From Panopea generosa (lineage: Eukaryota; Mollusca; Bivalvia; Adapedonta; Hiatellidae), in contig CM055894.1 of assembly GCA_029582155.1 (NCBI GenBank), positions 31,215,707 to 31,279,706 of the forward strand: a stretch of DNA of 64,000 nucleotides. The letters are read 5' to 3'. The notes beneath the pieces were generated by a model that was given only the letters and a program-made list of their open reading frames with translations, did no database searches and was not told the origin of the DNA. Made by a program: the position numbers and the translations under genes. Shown piece by piece: positions 51,191 to 60,453 of the stretch. Positions within the stretch are counted from its first letter, which is position 1. The number at the start of each line of letters is the position of its first letter.

Positions 51191-54100
51191 CCCGACCATT
51201 ACAATGGTCGGAAAATGTGCTATTGCAAAGTTTAACGTGGATATCCGTAGATATACCTAGAATTTGAACTACTTGGCTTTTTTTACTATATTTAAGTAAC
51301 GGATGTGATCACTTGCATCATGATTATTTCAGAGTTTGTAAAAATACCAAGTGAAATAAAAAAACACTAACAAAACTAAACACGATCATCCATATCAGTA
51401 TATCCAGTTTGATATTATCTATTGTAACACTATTATTTACAATGTAAAAATATATAAAAAGACCAACAAACTCTTTTTGTTTTTTAGCTCCTATACTAAT
51501 ACATGTCTTCCATTAATAGAATACAGATTTATTCTAATTCGATTTATGGTTTTACCCGATACAGGCAGTTTTAGAAGAATTTCACTTATAAATTGATATT
51601 AGAAGTTAAGTTGTTGTTGTTCAGCAACAAAAGACACGTCAATAGATTGTCGTATATAAATGATGTAATGTAATCCCGACTCGCACGGCTAAAACGCTAC
51701 AAGGGTACACATACATCATACAGTCTTTATAATGACGAACGCTAAACTAGCACTTTTGTATATGATATACCATGTCCATATACTATTTGACTTGCATGTT
51801 TAATATAAACTCTTAAATAGCTAAACATATGCACACATAGGCATGTACATGTAAATTCATAAATAGCTAAACATATTCACACATAGGCATGTACATGTAA
51901 ATTCGTAAATAGCAAAGCATATTCACACATAGGCATGTACATGTAAATTGAAAATATTTTACACTAGTAGGGAAAAGTGTATAAAATATTGAGTATTTTC
52001 TTTAAGTATCACAAAATATGACATATAATGATTTAATAAGAAAGAACAATAATAATAGTAGAAATATCTTAAATACAAATATTAGTGTATTTTAAAAACA
52101 GTTATAACATTAATATAATGTAAGCAGTTTGTATCGCGATATAAAATATACGGAACGTGTAGGAGAAAGAACTTGTGATTAAGATGTGATAATTCCACCA
52201 TAGGACATTTTAAAAACCCGATATATATTTTTTAGTTGAAAAGTAGGGGTCATGTGTCATATAAGATATTTTTTTTCTGCTCAGTGTGTACACTGGTGAC
52301 AAAGTGAAAGTAGTCTTCTGAAGTAATGTGTTCATACCCCAATTTCCAAGCATCATTTTTTTTTCTAAATTCACAATTAAAACATGATAATGTTATCAAA
52401 ATGTTCAAAATACATCAATAATGCCATTCAAATAAAATGAGCATTAAAATAAGGAAAATGCATTTTTAAAGAACAAGAAACGAGGATTATTTATAACCGC
52501 CATTATGCGACTTCCCCACGGAAGCACTTTCTATTTGCAATGGTGGTACTATGCCTTGATTGTTATACTCATATTCAATCTATTGTGGCCAATGTTGTCT
52601 TCCCTAAGAAAACGCGTCACCTTAATGTTTTATGCATATATTTTACCACTGCTCTATGCACAATAGACAAACACAACAAACGTGAGAATGCCATTTTCAT
52701 TCAAAACTAAACAAGTTAAATGTTTGTTCATACAACATATTTTCATTTTGACAAATTATATTTAAGATTTATTTAAAATACCACAAATATAAACAGTAAC
52801 ATTGTAACACTGATTGACCTGAACATGAATACATTTTAATGTATGCAACACATTTGTATGATCTAAAATATGATTTAATGACCTTTTTTAATTCAGTATT
52901 ATTTTATCCGAGTGCCCCTTATAGTTTCGTCATCGATGTTAGATTACATATATGCTGTAGTTATTTTCAGACCAGTTCGCAACTACTTTTTATAAACATA
53001 CAAAATATTGAAAATCAAATAATAGAATGACTTTGGTGTCTTGAAATTTCCTTCATACTTTTTAGAAAAACAGCAGATTGAACTCAGTGTATAACTATTG
53101 ATAGGACAGCGAACAACCGAACAACCATACGTATTAAATATTACCTCGTATTTGTTTTCCTTTTCAAAATATAGCACTTGCAGAATGTTTTCACCACATG
53201 CCAGGAAGTCAATAACCGCTTCTTTTGTACACAAATTGACTGTAAAAATGTCTGCACCGGCACGAACAGATATGGCACATGTGCATAATGCTTCATGATA
53301 ATCACAAGGTTTGATTCTCTCGTGGACCTTAAATGGAGATTTCAGAAATAAACAATAGTGTGATTAAACCCCGAGTGTCTTCATTCAATGTGCCAGTGAT
53401 ACAAGATTAACAAACAAATGTTTTATATTTATTATTCTTGATATAAAATTCCTCAACATATTGTGCATTCAAGGCAAGCATAAAATAAAGCAAAGTTTGT
53501 AATCTGTATTTAAGATCTTTAAAGAATAAATAACGAATACTTATACCCACTTATATATAAAAGGCCAATAATGATATAGATGGAAAATACGGCATTATAC
53601 TCTTTGAATAAGTTTTTAAATAAATAAAAAAAAGACATATATTTTCTTCCTAATTATTCTATGCTAATTTCTTATTAGTGATTTCAGAATTGATTGCGCA
53701 TATTTCTATTTGAATTTATCTAGTTTTGTTATAAAGTTATGTTCGGCGATACAAAAAACAAACTCCAAATATAGGCTGAGTCTTTAAAACACGTCGTGGA
53801 CATGCTATTATGCATATTGCCCGTGTGGATACACGCAAACGGTTCAGAGAGTGTGCGTTATTTATAAATAGAGATTACCAAATTTAATATACGAATCGCA
53901 GAGACTTAACATTTTATTTACCTCTGTTTGATAAAGGGTATTTCTATAAAGAATAAAAACACCTTCTTGTTCCTGGTTTTCGTACGCACTAAAAGGTAAA
54001 TAAAATCAATGAACAAACACTTTGTATCAAAATAAGAAAGCCAATGCAAATAAAACATGTAATACAGATGCTTTACGAAGGTTATATAAAGGCTAATACT

Positions 54101-55328
54101 TAACTGGCATACATGTATATTCTCTTTAAAAAACGAACACATGCGTGTAATATTCGAAATTCTATATCTGTATATGACAACGAAATAGAAACAATTTTTA
54201 TATCACAGACAAGAGAGGTTCCATGCTAAACATGTCATTAATTCCTCAAGTAATATCTCTAAAAATAGAGCAATATACGTACATGTCAGCAGTATAAATG
54301 ATGTATGTAACCTATGATTTTAAATTTAATAAGAAAAACTAAATTTACTGAGAGGAACTCAACTTTCCTCAAAACAAATTTCAAGTTTTCTTTTCAAGGT
54401 TAAAACACAAATTACACTCAAATATCATAACGGAAACTAGTATAAAGCTATTGATCGGGATTGATGTTTTCTATTTTGGTAACAGTGAAGATGACACGAT
54501 TTGCTTCAAAACTGATATAGGGTTTAGTTCGCACGAAATAAACTTATAAATATCATCAACATTTCTTCAAGAAATCTATGGAGCGAATACTGTTTATAAT
54601 TTAAGTTAACAGTGATCTTGACCTAGACTCAAAACTACTCCCTACAGTTATTGCCATAATAAAAAATCACAATGTTGAATCAAAATATATTAATGGAACC
54701 CAAAATAACTGAGTGGAAACTGTTATATTGTAAATAGCAATAATAGAGTGTCGGTTGCTCACGCTTGAGGTTTCATCCCCTCTCCAAAGGATTCGCAAAA
54801 TCAACTCTCAGTCAACTAGCATGCAAAGCTGGGTTTCAATCTCATGCAACGTTTAGTGAAATGCATAAATGAATATATTGTGTTTAACGGCACGAATACA
54901 AATAATGAGCTTATTGTTTGAGAGCAACCATTGTTTGGGTTAGTGATGATATGTTGATATAAATGCATCTTTATTTGTTAAAAAGACGGCCATCATTCAG
55001 GCCAAATTTGATATGCGGAGATGAATTTCCACCAGAAGCATTTAGTCTCAATTTAAAATAAATAGGGAGAAGCTTGTTCGAATTCTAAAGCTGGTGTTAT
55101 GCAAATGTATTTATACGGAAGTTTACATTTTCATATAATAGTAGTACTCGAAATAACAAATATGGCAAAGGAGATGTTTCTATTTCGATATTTTTTAATT
55201 TCTTTATTTGCACCAGATTGTGACCTGAGCGTCATTATGTGGGGTTTATAATTTTCATTTTGTTTCCTTTGATTGTGACAGACTAATGTTAAGCCGATAC
55301 TGTAATAACTGACTGTTCAGACAATTGC

Positions 55329-55366
<38 letters not shown>

Positions 55367-56564
55367 AATTGGTATAATATCTTTTTTAACACATGATAGG
55401 CTATATGTTCAGTTTAATTGAGAATGACAAACCTCAGATTAACACTGAATATACCGACTGTCCTTTCGTGAATAAAGGGTAATTTTTGACACATAAAGGT
55501 TGTTTTTTTTTCTATCTGGAATCGAACCTACGATTTCAGCCGTAAGTGGTCATTAGACCACTCAGCAAGGCAGACCCTCGAATATATTTACTTTTACGAC
55601 GTAGCACATTTACTGTTGAATATATTATTCATTTCTCATACGAAAACATAAACTCAACCGTGAACACATTGTCGAGATTAAAGAATAGTTTTTAGGTAAT
55701 AACATAACGAATAGTGTAAAAGATCCGTTATATTGTGTTACTTTTACCCGCTTTAAGGTGAGGAAACAAGTTTATTCTAAAGACAATCGTGGAAGACAAA
55801 GAAACATTAGCGCAATGTACTTAATGTTACGGTAATGTATTACAGATGGTAATTAATAAAACTATATAATACGATGATTTACTATTCAAAACATGAGTAC
55901 TTTTAGAAACACCGAACAGGAGGATAGAATAAACAAATGAAGGGGGTCGGGTTTATTCCTAAATAATTTTAAAAAAATAGATTAAAGAAGGTAAATGTAA
56001 AAGATAGAAGCATATAATACGTTCATAAATGATATTAATGAAACAGAACAAAAAATAAAAAATCATATTGATAAATCAAATGTGACATTTCCATACTTCC
56101 ATGTGACATTGATTTTAAATTAATGGCAAGATATAGTACATCTTCAGAGTATAAGCATGTACACTTATGCCAAGTTTCATCTGCATAATTACTATACACA
56201 CTTATGAACAGTTTGTACAAACATTTTAACACAAGTTCAACTCCAACACATGCACTTGAGAGAATACAATAACTCGCATAGTAATATAATAGTCAAACTA
56301 AAAATGAACAAACTTGATTGTAGCAGAATTATGTGTGAACATTGGACACAAATGAAGCCACTGAATTAAACAACACTATAAATTTATTGATGAGTTTAAA
56401 CATATTGTTTATGAGATGAACTAAATAATAAACACAATGTATCATAAAATATACAATCAGTTACAATTTAATTTTACTTACTTGCCGTCTCCAGTGGTCA
56501 TATGAGGGTCAACCACAGATCTACAATTTTTGAAGTGCCATTTATTATCGTCAATAACTCTAAT
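35335..56564 (-). CDS. Gene 2: VWDE-like type I membrane protein, paralogue of gene 1
   Basis: Twelve minus-strand exons in transcript order: 56564-56482, 53988-53922, 53327-53145, 44985-44753, 42933-42618, 42168-42016, 41779-41608, 40843-40656, 38267-38016, 35993-35885, 35597-35462, 35434-35335. All splice borders and phases agree, and the sum, 1,992 nt, is a multiple of three. The protein has a VWD domain (VVDPHMTT, FILYR, CTCAISVRAGAD, GLCGYF), Cys-rich linker, EGF-like module, Cys segments, a transmembrane helix and a 33-residue tail. The visible start is in phase 0 behind an acceptor, so signal-peptide exons are missing upstream. One in-frame TAA (42,753-42,755) lies in the linker exon. 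Introns hold mariner, CR1-like and L1-like fossils and repeat copy B. Extracellular adhesion or matrix roles are only inferred from the domains. Confidence 0.75.
35462..35597 (-). CDS. Gene 2 transmembrane exon
   Basis: 136 nt. Encodes DCGEPKTETGDST, then about 22 apolar residues (IVLIAVLVGSLTVI and onward), then KYSSYNR. Donor GTAAGT. Confidence 0.88.
35885..35993 (-). CDS. Gene 2 membrane-proximal Cys exon
   Basis: 109 nt. Encodes TGYCFIDGICVEES, CKTC and FEWTTTR, leaving one base for the next codon. Donor GTGTGC. Confidence 0.85.
38016..38267 (-). CDS. Gene 2 extracellular exon
   Basis: 252 nt, open throughout. Encodes QGEFADLFTGICCVHE, SKRSSNE, TEHEITISNDGIHFG and IFDSVCQNF. The SKRSS step may be a basic processing site (inference). 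It is the intact counterpart of the frameshifted gene 1 exon. Confidence 0.9.
38690..39935 (+). mobile_element. CR1/Jockey-like LINE reverse transcriptase fossil
   Basis: In a gene 2 intron. Plus-strand frames read FRSGRCCQTQL, SLNKGKQHDLAILDLS (RT motif A region, the Asp kept), RMQHVIVDGATSDQVP, then by other frames the AVHRRAARYNRK-type and ATMLHLCWTI-type C-terminal segments, ending near MENTVSV. Several frameshifts, stops and small deletions. The YADD segment is not recognisable. An old insertion. Confidence 0.75.
40656..40843 (-). CDS. Gene 2 exon, EGF-like end plus Cys-rich segment
   Basis: 188 nt. Encodes GVCQCNNGYRGADCSID, YGGFCDM, DECRCFEVQ and NTRK. Acceptor TTTCATCACAG, donor GTGACA. 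Confidence 0.9.
41608..41779 (-). CDS. Gene 2 exon, start of EGF-like module
   Basis: 172 nt. Begins QTGDEGFIQVHIDVNNNE and ends with CLGNCYGHGTCIL at donor GTATAT. Confidence 0.88.
42016..42168 (-). CDS. Gene 2 exon, extracellular segment
   Basis: 153 nt, phase 0. Encodes RSEHSPPTMTYTQEAFDKC and SIRSCAFDVT before GTAGGA. Confidence 0.85.
42618..42933 (-). CDS. Gene 2 Cys-rich linker exon, with in-frame TAA
   Basis: 316 nt. Reads FGGTDLGKSEDESYLVPP, MYCVCKNNAS, CSKSEYQLC, then TAA (42,753-42,755), then RKTIPNN and KKRSVSSHYKELVRK in the same frame to donor GTACAT. Gene 1 has a Ser codon (TCA) at the stop position. Confidence 0.85.
43218..43237. repeat. G20 homopolymer
   Basis: Twenty consecutive G within a gene 2 intron. 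It could form a G-quadruplex and is a likely site of length error in assembly. Confidence 0.95.
44150..44490 (+). mobile_element. Mariner transposase fossil, C-terminal half
   Basis: Successive frames give LLHDNATAHTSVNAKSL (the catalytic Asp block of mariner), LSPCGLY/FPKLKNFL, and AFRKWTHKSNH-like and YFEGIK ends. Frameshifts separate the blocks. Inserted in a gene 2 intron 260 bp downstream (gene sense) of the 44,753-44,985 exon. A dead DNA transposon. Confidence 0.75.
44753..44985 (-). CDS. Gene 2 VWD exon with CG.F signature
   Basis: 233 nt. Reads ITTPIGTVIQIQLKP, later LTPKDMTNVDGLCGYFDNN and ends FIRSW with a split codon at donor GTAAGT. An 8.2-kb intron separates it from the previous exon. 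Confidence 0.9.
45555..46240 (+). mobile_element. Mariner fossil, N-terminal half with left terminal repeat
   Basis: Begins CGAGGTATGTCCCAAAAGTA at about 45,555, a mariner-type terminal inverted repeat. The frame near 46,078 reads YRWYKRVYYSETKLTD then QRTGRPKT, the conserved end of the mariner DNA-binding region. The catalytic half is not found after it. The C-terminal fragment at 44.15 kb lies on the wrong side, so this is a separate or rearranged copy. Confidence 0.65.
46951..48311 (+). mobile_element. Unclassified 1.5-kb repeat, copy B
   Basis: Starts CTGTAACAAAATAGTTAAG, passes tandem blocks of about 57 bp at 47,800-47,960, then the conserved CpG-richer block at 48,015-48,300 (ACGTACGCGAG to CCGGACGCGGTAG). 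It is truncated just after, before the 3' segment seen in copies A and C. In the large gene 2 intron. Confidence 0.78.
48422..48500. repeat. (GT)n(GA)n microsatellite
   Basis: About 58 bp of GT followed by about 21 bp of GA. Confidence 0.97.
48950..50520 (-). mobile_element. L1/Tx1-like LINE with the reverse transcriptase core deleted
   Basis: Minus strand: endonuclease end near 50,480-50,280 (NYELCDIWRIKQTDKKQ, then FLISANLINNV, SDHSLVHIKINFS), connector to about 49,830 (GEIDKLEIKLVNE, QGYYIRSKVKYID), then directly KTFALPTIAYPLTVLENPP and LYSFLWDNKPDKIA from the far side of the RT, ending near 48,960 (IYETYIEKQLP). The whole catalytic RT is missing at one joint near 49,830. A 29-bp direct duplication occurs at about 49,654-49,711. 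Frameshifts are also present. Not autonomous. Confidence 0.8.
51142..51186. repeat. (CA)n microsatellite
   Basis: Twenty-two or more CA dinucleotides. The frames called across it on both strands are artefacts. Confidence 0.97.
51806..51950. repeat. Tandem repeat, 46-bp unit, three copies
   Basis: Unit contains CACACATAGGCATGTACATG preceded by AAATAGCTAAACATATT. Copies are nearly identical. Confidence 0.92.
52070..52215 (+). mobile_element. Unclassified 1.5-kb repeat, 3' fragment D
   Basis: Matches the segment downstream of the CpG-richer block in copy C (58,110-58,245) and copy A: AGCAGTTTGTATCGCGAT, AACGTGTAGGAGAAAGAAC. It abuts the short TIR element copy 3. Confidence 0.7.
52238..52556 (+). 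mobile_element. Short TIR element (MITE-like), copy 3, left end missing
   Basis: About 320 bp matching copy 1 from AAAGTAGGGGTCA to CAATGGTGGTACTATGCC. It is more similar to copy 1 than copy 2 is, and lacks the left 140 bp including the left terminal repeat. Confidence 0.75.
53145..53327 (-). CDS. Gene 2 VWD exon
   Basis: 183 nt, phase 0 at both ends. Begins VHERIKPCD and contains CTCAISVRAGADIFTVN and DFLACGENIL. The strongest match to gene 1 (9162-9344). Confidence 0.9.
53922..53988 (-). CDS. Gene 2 VWD exon
   Basis: 67 nt. Completes a split Asn codon, then AYENQEQEGVFILYRNTLYQ, a typical VWD beta-strand segment. Acceptor CCTTTTAG, donor GTAAAT. Confidence 0.85.
55331..55364. repeat. (AT)n microsatellite
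   Basis: Pure AT dinucleotides. Confidence 0.95.
55505..55585 (-). mobile_element. Retroposed tRNA-like sequence
   Basis: Minus strand: A-box-like TTGCTGAGTGGTCTAA, B box GGTTCGATTCC, then immediately a nine-A tract. The A tail after the tRNA end marks a retroposed tRNA or SINE head rather than a working gene. Confidence 0.55.
56482..56564 (-). CDS. Gene 2 exon, start of VWD domain
   Basis: 83 nt. Encodes IRVIDDNKWHFKNC and SVVDPHMTTGDG, the latter the classic VWD opening. Donor GTAAGT. The first visible exon of the gene. Confidence 0.85.
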
Positions 56565-56673
56565 CTGAAATATGACACTAGAATGAGATCGTTCATTTAC
56601 GAATAATTTCTAATACACATAGTTTACAATAATTTGGTATGTTGCAAGTGATATAATTTAAATCAAGTGTCTT

Positions 56674-58245
56674 TGTAACAAAATAGTCAGGTTTTTGTGA
56701 CCTACCTTAGTAGTGTCAGCTAGTACGTGTCTATTGAAATGATATAGGCTTTAGAGCTGGTAGCGTGAGTTTGTTAAAAGGTATTGATAGATCGATAGGA
56801 GTAACGTTTTTAAGATACTTCAACATATTCAATTTTGATTAAAGAATAAATCATGTTCACGTTTAGTTCATGAAAATCCATTTAGTATTCAGAAAGTTAG
56901 AACAATTAAACAGGTTTGTTATTTGTAATAAAAACTAATTTAAATATACATTGAGCCTATTTTGTGAAAGAAGCATCGTACGATAAATTGAAACTTGTTA
57001 ATTAATAATTTGCACGAAATTCACTAAGGTATGTGAAGCGTTTTACTATATAAATGGACTGTATTATAAAACTTCGTCCGGTCTAGCAGAGCACATATTT
57101 ACGGTATTGATGTGACGAGAAAAATTCAGCATGTTACGCGTCCATTACATAACGGCAGATGGGTATGTGAATTTTATATTATGTTGTATATAGTTGAGTT
57201 ATCTAAATGTCTGATAGATATATTTTCACGTAATCAGATCTAAGTAAAGTTGTATAAATTGTTCATATCCATTCCGACGAGAATGTTTGTAATTTAATTT
57301 CACATCCGCGGTATTGAGAGTTTTTTTGTTAGAATATAGTCCGAGGAATCTGAGAACGTATTTTGAGCTGTTGATATCGTGTTCACGATAAAGTATTGAA
57401 ATTAACCATGTTAGAATTGATTGGTATGTGTTATTAAATTTTGTGGATGCTTATTCTGATATTCACAATGTGAATTGATATAGAATTGGTCGGTAATTGT
57501 TTATATCATAAATAAGAATTAGGTAGAGATATAATTGCTACTTTGGGATTGGCGGAATATCATATATGAGATGTTGTTTAGACTACCATGAAACTGCAGA
57601 TAGTAAGAATTGAATAAACTGTTAAAATATTTTGATAAATCTACCATGAAACTGTTAGATAGTAAGAATTGGATGCACTGTTATCATATATAGATAAATA
57701 TACCATGAAACTGTTAGATGGTAAGAATTGCTGTTATCATATATTGATCAAAATGTTATGACATTGATATATGGTAAGTTATAGACGCAATGCCATTACG
57801 TATATATATATATGTATGTATGTATATTGCAGCCGTTTTCAGACGTACACGAGAAATGTGTCCGCTGCGTTAACGAGGTATAGACGTGGCATGAAGTGAG
57901 CTGGTGGTAGAACCGTCATTAGGACAGCAACCTACATAATCGTTATATGGACGACTTGACGATCCTTGCGTCGGAGTATAGTCGAAGTATAGTCGGTACG
58001 AGGCGACGTAAAGCTAGATCACTCAGTACAGAGTTCTAGGGAAGATAACCCTGTTTATATAGCCATCGCCACGAGGGACCATTGACGCTAAATCTACGAT
58101 AATCCGGACGCGGTAGTAGAAGTATCTTAAGTACAAATATTAGTGTATTTTAATAACAGTTATAACATTCATATAATGTAAGCAGTTTGTATCACGATAG
58201 AAATATACGGAACTTGAAGATGAAAGAACTTGTGATAAAAAAATG
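56674..58245 (+). mobile_element. Unclassified 1.5-kb repeat, copy C (fullest copy)
   Basis: Starts TGTAACAAAATAGTCAGG. It has about four tandem blocks of about 57 bp at 57,580-57,780 (ACCATGAAACTGTTAGATGG), the CpG-richer block at 57,835-58,120 and the 3' segment to about 58,245. Non-coding. It lies just upstream of the first visible gene 2 exon. Confidence 0.8.
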
Positions 58246-59157
58246 TTAATCTTTAAACCTGCAGTATTTGTTTGTTGAGTAATTAACTTTAATTTGTATA
58301 TATTGTATAATTGTATATTCATAATTTTGTTTATCTAAAATTAAAATTGTACAATTTGTTTTAGTATACTTGTTTTCTACCCTTGTGAGTTGTCGTTCCT
58401 TGGTCATTTTGCTACAGTCTTGTCTGCGTTAACTAGTACCTAATGTGACAAATTTGTCAGATGTTATGTAAAGTTTTTATTTGTGCCTAACTATCTCATA
58501 ATTGATCTGAAGATAAATCAGTTTTGATGGCGGTTGTGTTCTTCATAAACAATTTATGTTTATGCTTTAATTGGAAGTATGACGAGGAACTTGATTATTG
58601 AAAGAGAAATATTTACAAAAAATGGTACGGATATCAATTAAAATTAACGCGCTACTTGATTTAACGTACGGAGAATTAGTCAAATATAAGCATTTAGTTC
58701 TATACACAGAGAAATCGGTAACATATGGCATAGATATTTGATTTTCAGAATTTATTATATTTTCAAAGAATACGCTTGACTCATTTATTTCTTACCCCCA
58801 ACACGAACTGCCAATGGTAATAACCTTAAGACTACATTTGGTTATCATATAATGTCATCAAGTTGCCACAACTGGCCTTTGATGTTATTTCATTCTTTAA
58901 TCTCAAAACGCCTGTTAGCTTTTCAGACTCAATCCTTTCGATACATATGTTAATCTGTTCTTAACTGTTTGACACAAAATTACCCAATTTCCCTGTTCTC
59001 TACAACATACTAACTACTGTTTCTGAAAACGTTTTTGCTGTTAGGATTTTTTTGTCCTAACTCTTCTATGATTAATATAATTTGATGATTATCATTTTGT
59101 CTTACATTATTCATTGGCTATCGTTCGCTTATGCTGATAGTTGAACACAAGTCTATT
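58246..59157. other. AT-rich flank, nothing recognised
   Basis: No exon, RNA or repeat identified. Confidence 0.4.
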
Positions 59158-59286
59158 AAGTGAAATATTATTGTTAAAATTAGCTAAAAGGTTAAAAACC
59201 AAAAACAGGGAATCGGATTTTAACATCCGATTCCAAGTTTTTGTTCTTTAACCTTTTAGCTTATTCTTATAACAATATTTCACTTT
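59158..59286. repeat. Foldback palindrome, arms of about 60 bp
   Basis: The left arm AAGTGAAATATTATTGTTA...GGAATCGGAT and the right arm are reverse complements with few mismatches and almost no loop (centre near 59,221, TTTTAACATC). The ends AAGTGAAAT suggest a minimal foldback element. The arms include AGCTAAAAGGTTAAA. Confidence 0.85.
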
Positions 59287-59289
59287 CGT

Positions 59290-60450
59290 TACTGGAAGTC
59301 AATAATCGGTTTCTACACCTTTTTGTTAGACGACTTTTCTGGTTATTCTAATGGCACTTCAAAATCTGTTTCTGAACCAGAAATAACTTGTGGTGTAGCA
59401 TGGTGTCATTTACGTGTAAGTCTGTGACTTGTTTGATCGTCTTGAATGACCCCTTCGTCAACATTGGCCTAAACCACACACGCATTGTTGTAGTTAATTG
59501 ATTACGAATTGTAACGGTAACGGGAAATATTTCTTCAGTGATTCTTCGAAATACATTGTAGTTCCGATCTAAGTCCGAACACTTTTTTCTGGTTCTTATA
59601 AAACGTTGCGTCCCCTATTATAAGTGAAACTTCTGACCTGTTTGCATTATTATTTTTTTGTTGCCTTTTATTTGCTTTTTGCATCTGTTGATGCACAAAC
59701 ATAAATGATATATGTTGTTTCAGAATGTAATTGATGGAGTGAGTTCGGTCTCTGTTATATAAAAGTACATATGGGCCTAGCCGGGTTGCTTCGCTGACGA
59801 AAAACCTAATTGCACGTAAAACTTGTGGTAAATACAGGTTCAATCTGCTCGTGCTTTCACGAAATAATCTTTTAGAACCCGGTGATGTCGTTCTATTTCA
59901 CCGTTGACTCTGGGTGGTAAAACAAGTTTTAAAATGGTAGATGTTTAATGCTTCAAGTGTTTCTTGGACAGATTTTACGCAATTTCCATGCCATTGTCAG
60001 AAAGAATGATCTGAAGTGTTGAACGTCTTGGGTTTATATCTTGAATTTATATGTGACTGATATAATCTGAACTTTTATCGCTCAATGAAAATGCTTTAGG
60101 CCAAATGCAATATAATTCCAAAGCCCTTAAAATATATCTGTATAATATTTTAGACAGTAACTGTATTATCGGTTCTCGAAGGCATAAAATCAACGTTAAA
60201 TATTCAATCAGTCAATCATGTGCTAGCTGCAGCTGGCCGCTGATGTCCATTGCAACTTAGATCTGTATCTTGGAGAGGCGCTTTGCCTTAATATTTCCTT
60301 CTTTACAAACATGACAGCTTCCTACATCATCCCAGAGACCTTTGAACATATAAGGCAAGTATTATTTTATCTTAATGATTTCAAATCATTTATTACTTTC
60401 CACATGCATATTCCCTAAATGAAATTGACCCATAAATTCCGTCCTCAGGT
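59290..60450 (-). mobile_element. Ty3/Gypsy-type LTR retrotransposon fossil, integrase region
   Basis: Minus-strand reading recalls the integrase zinc-binding end, catalytic core and C-terminal part of a Gypsy-family pol (for example CHVC, AMDISG, SDNG, NGEIERHHR, then a SEAT-type segment). The element is clearly broken, with several interruptions. No LTR was identified. The rest of pol would lie toward or beyond the LINE on its right, which seems to have inserted into or beside it. An old copy. Confidence 0.65.
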
Positions 60451-60453
60451 TAT

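Noticed and set aside
51004-51260. Open frames across the CA microsatellite
   Set aside because: They are translations of dinucleotide repeats.
53098-53298. Plus-strand frame with PHARKSITASF
   Set aside because: It is the antisense of the verified gene 2 VWD exon 53,145-53,327. The same applies to the minus-strand frame at 9155-9355 in gene 1.
16786-58245. LTR or solo-LTR interpretation of the 1.5-kb repeat
   Set aside because: It begins TGT, but no consistent CA end, target duplication or paired copy around an internal region was seen. An internal minisatellite and possible weak inverted ends fit a DNA element better. Not excluded.
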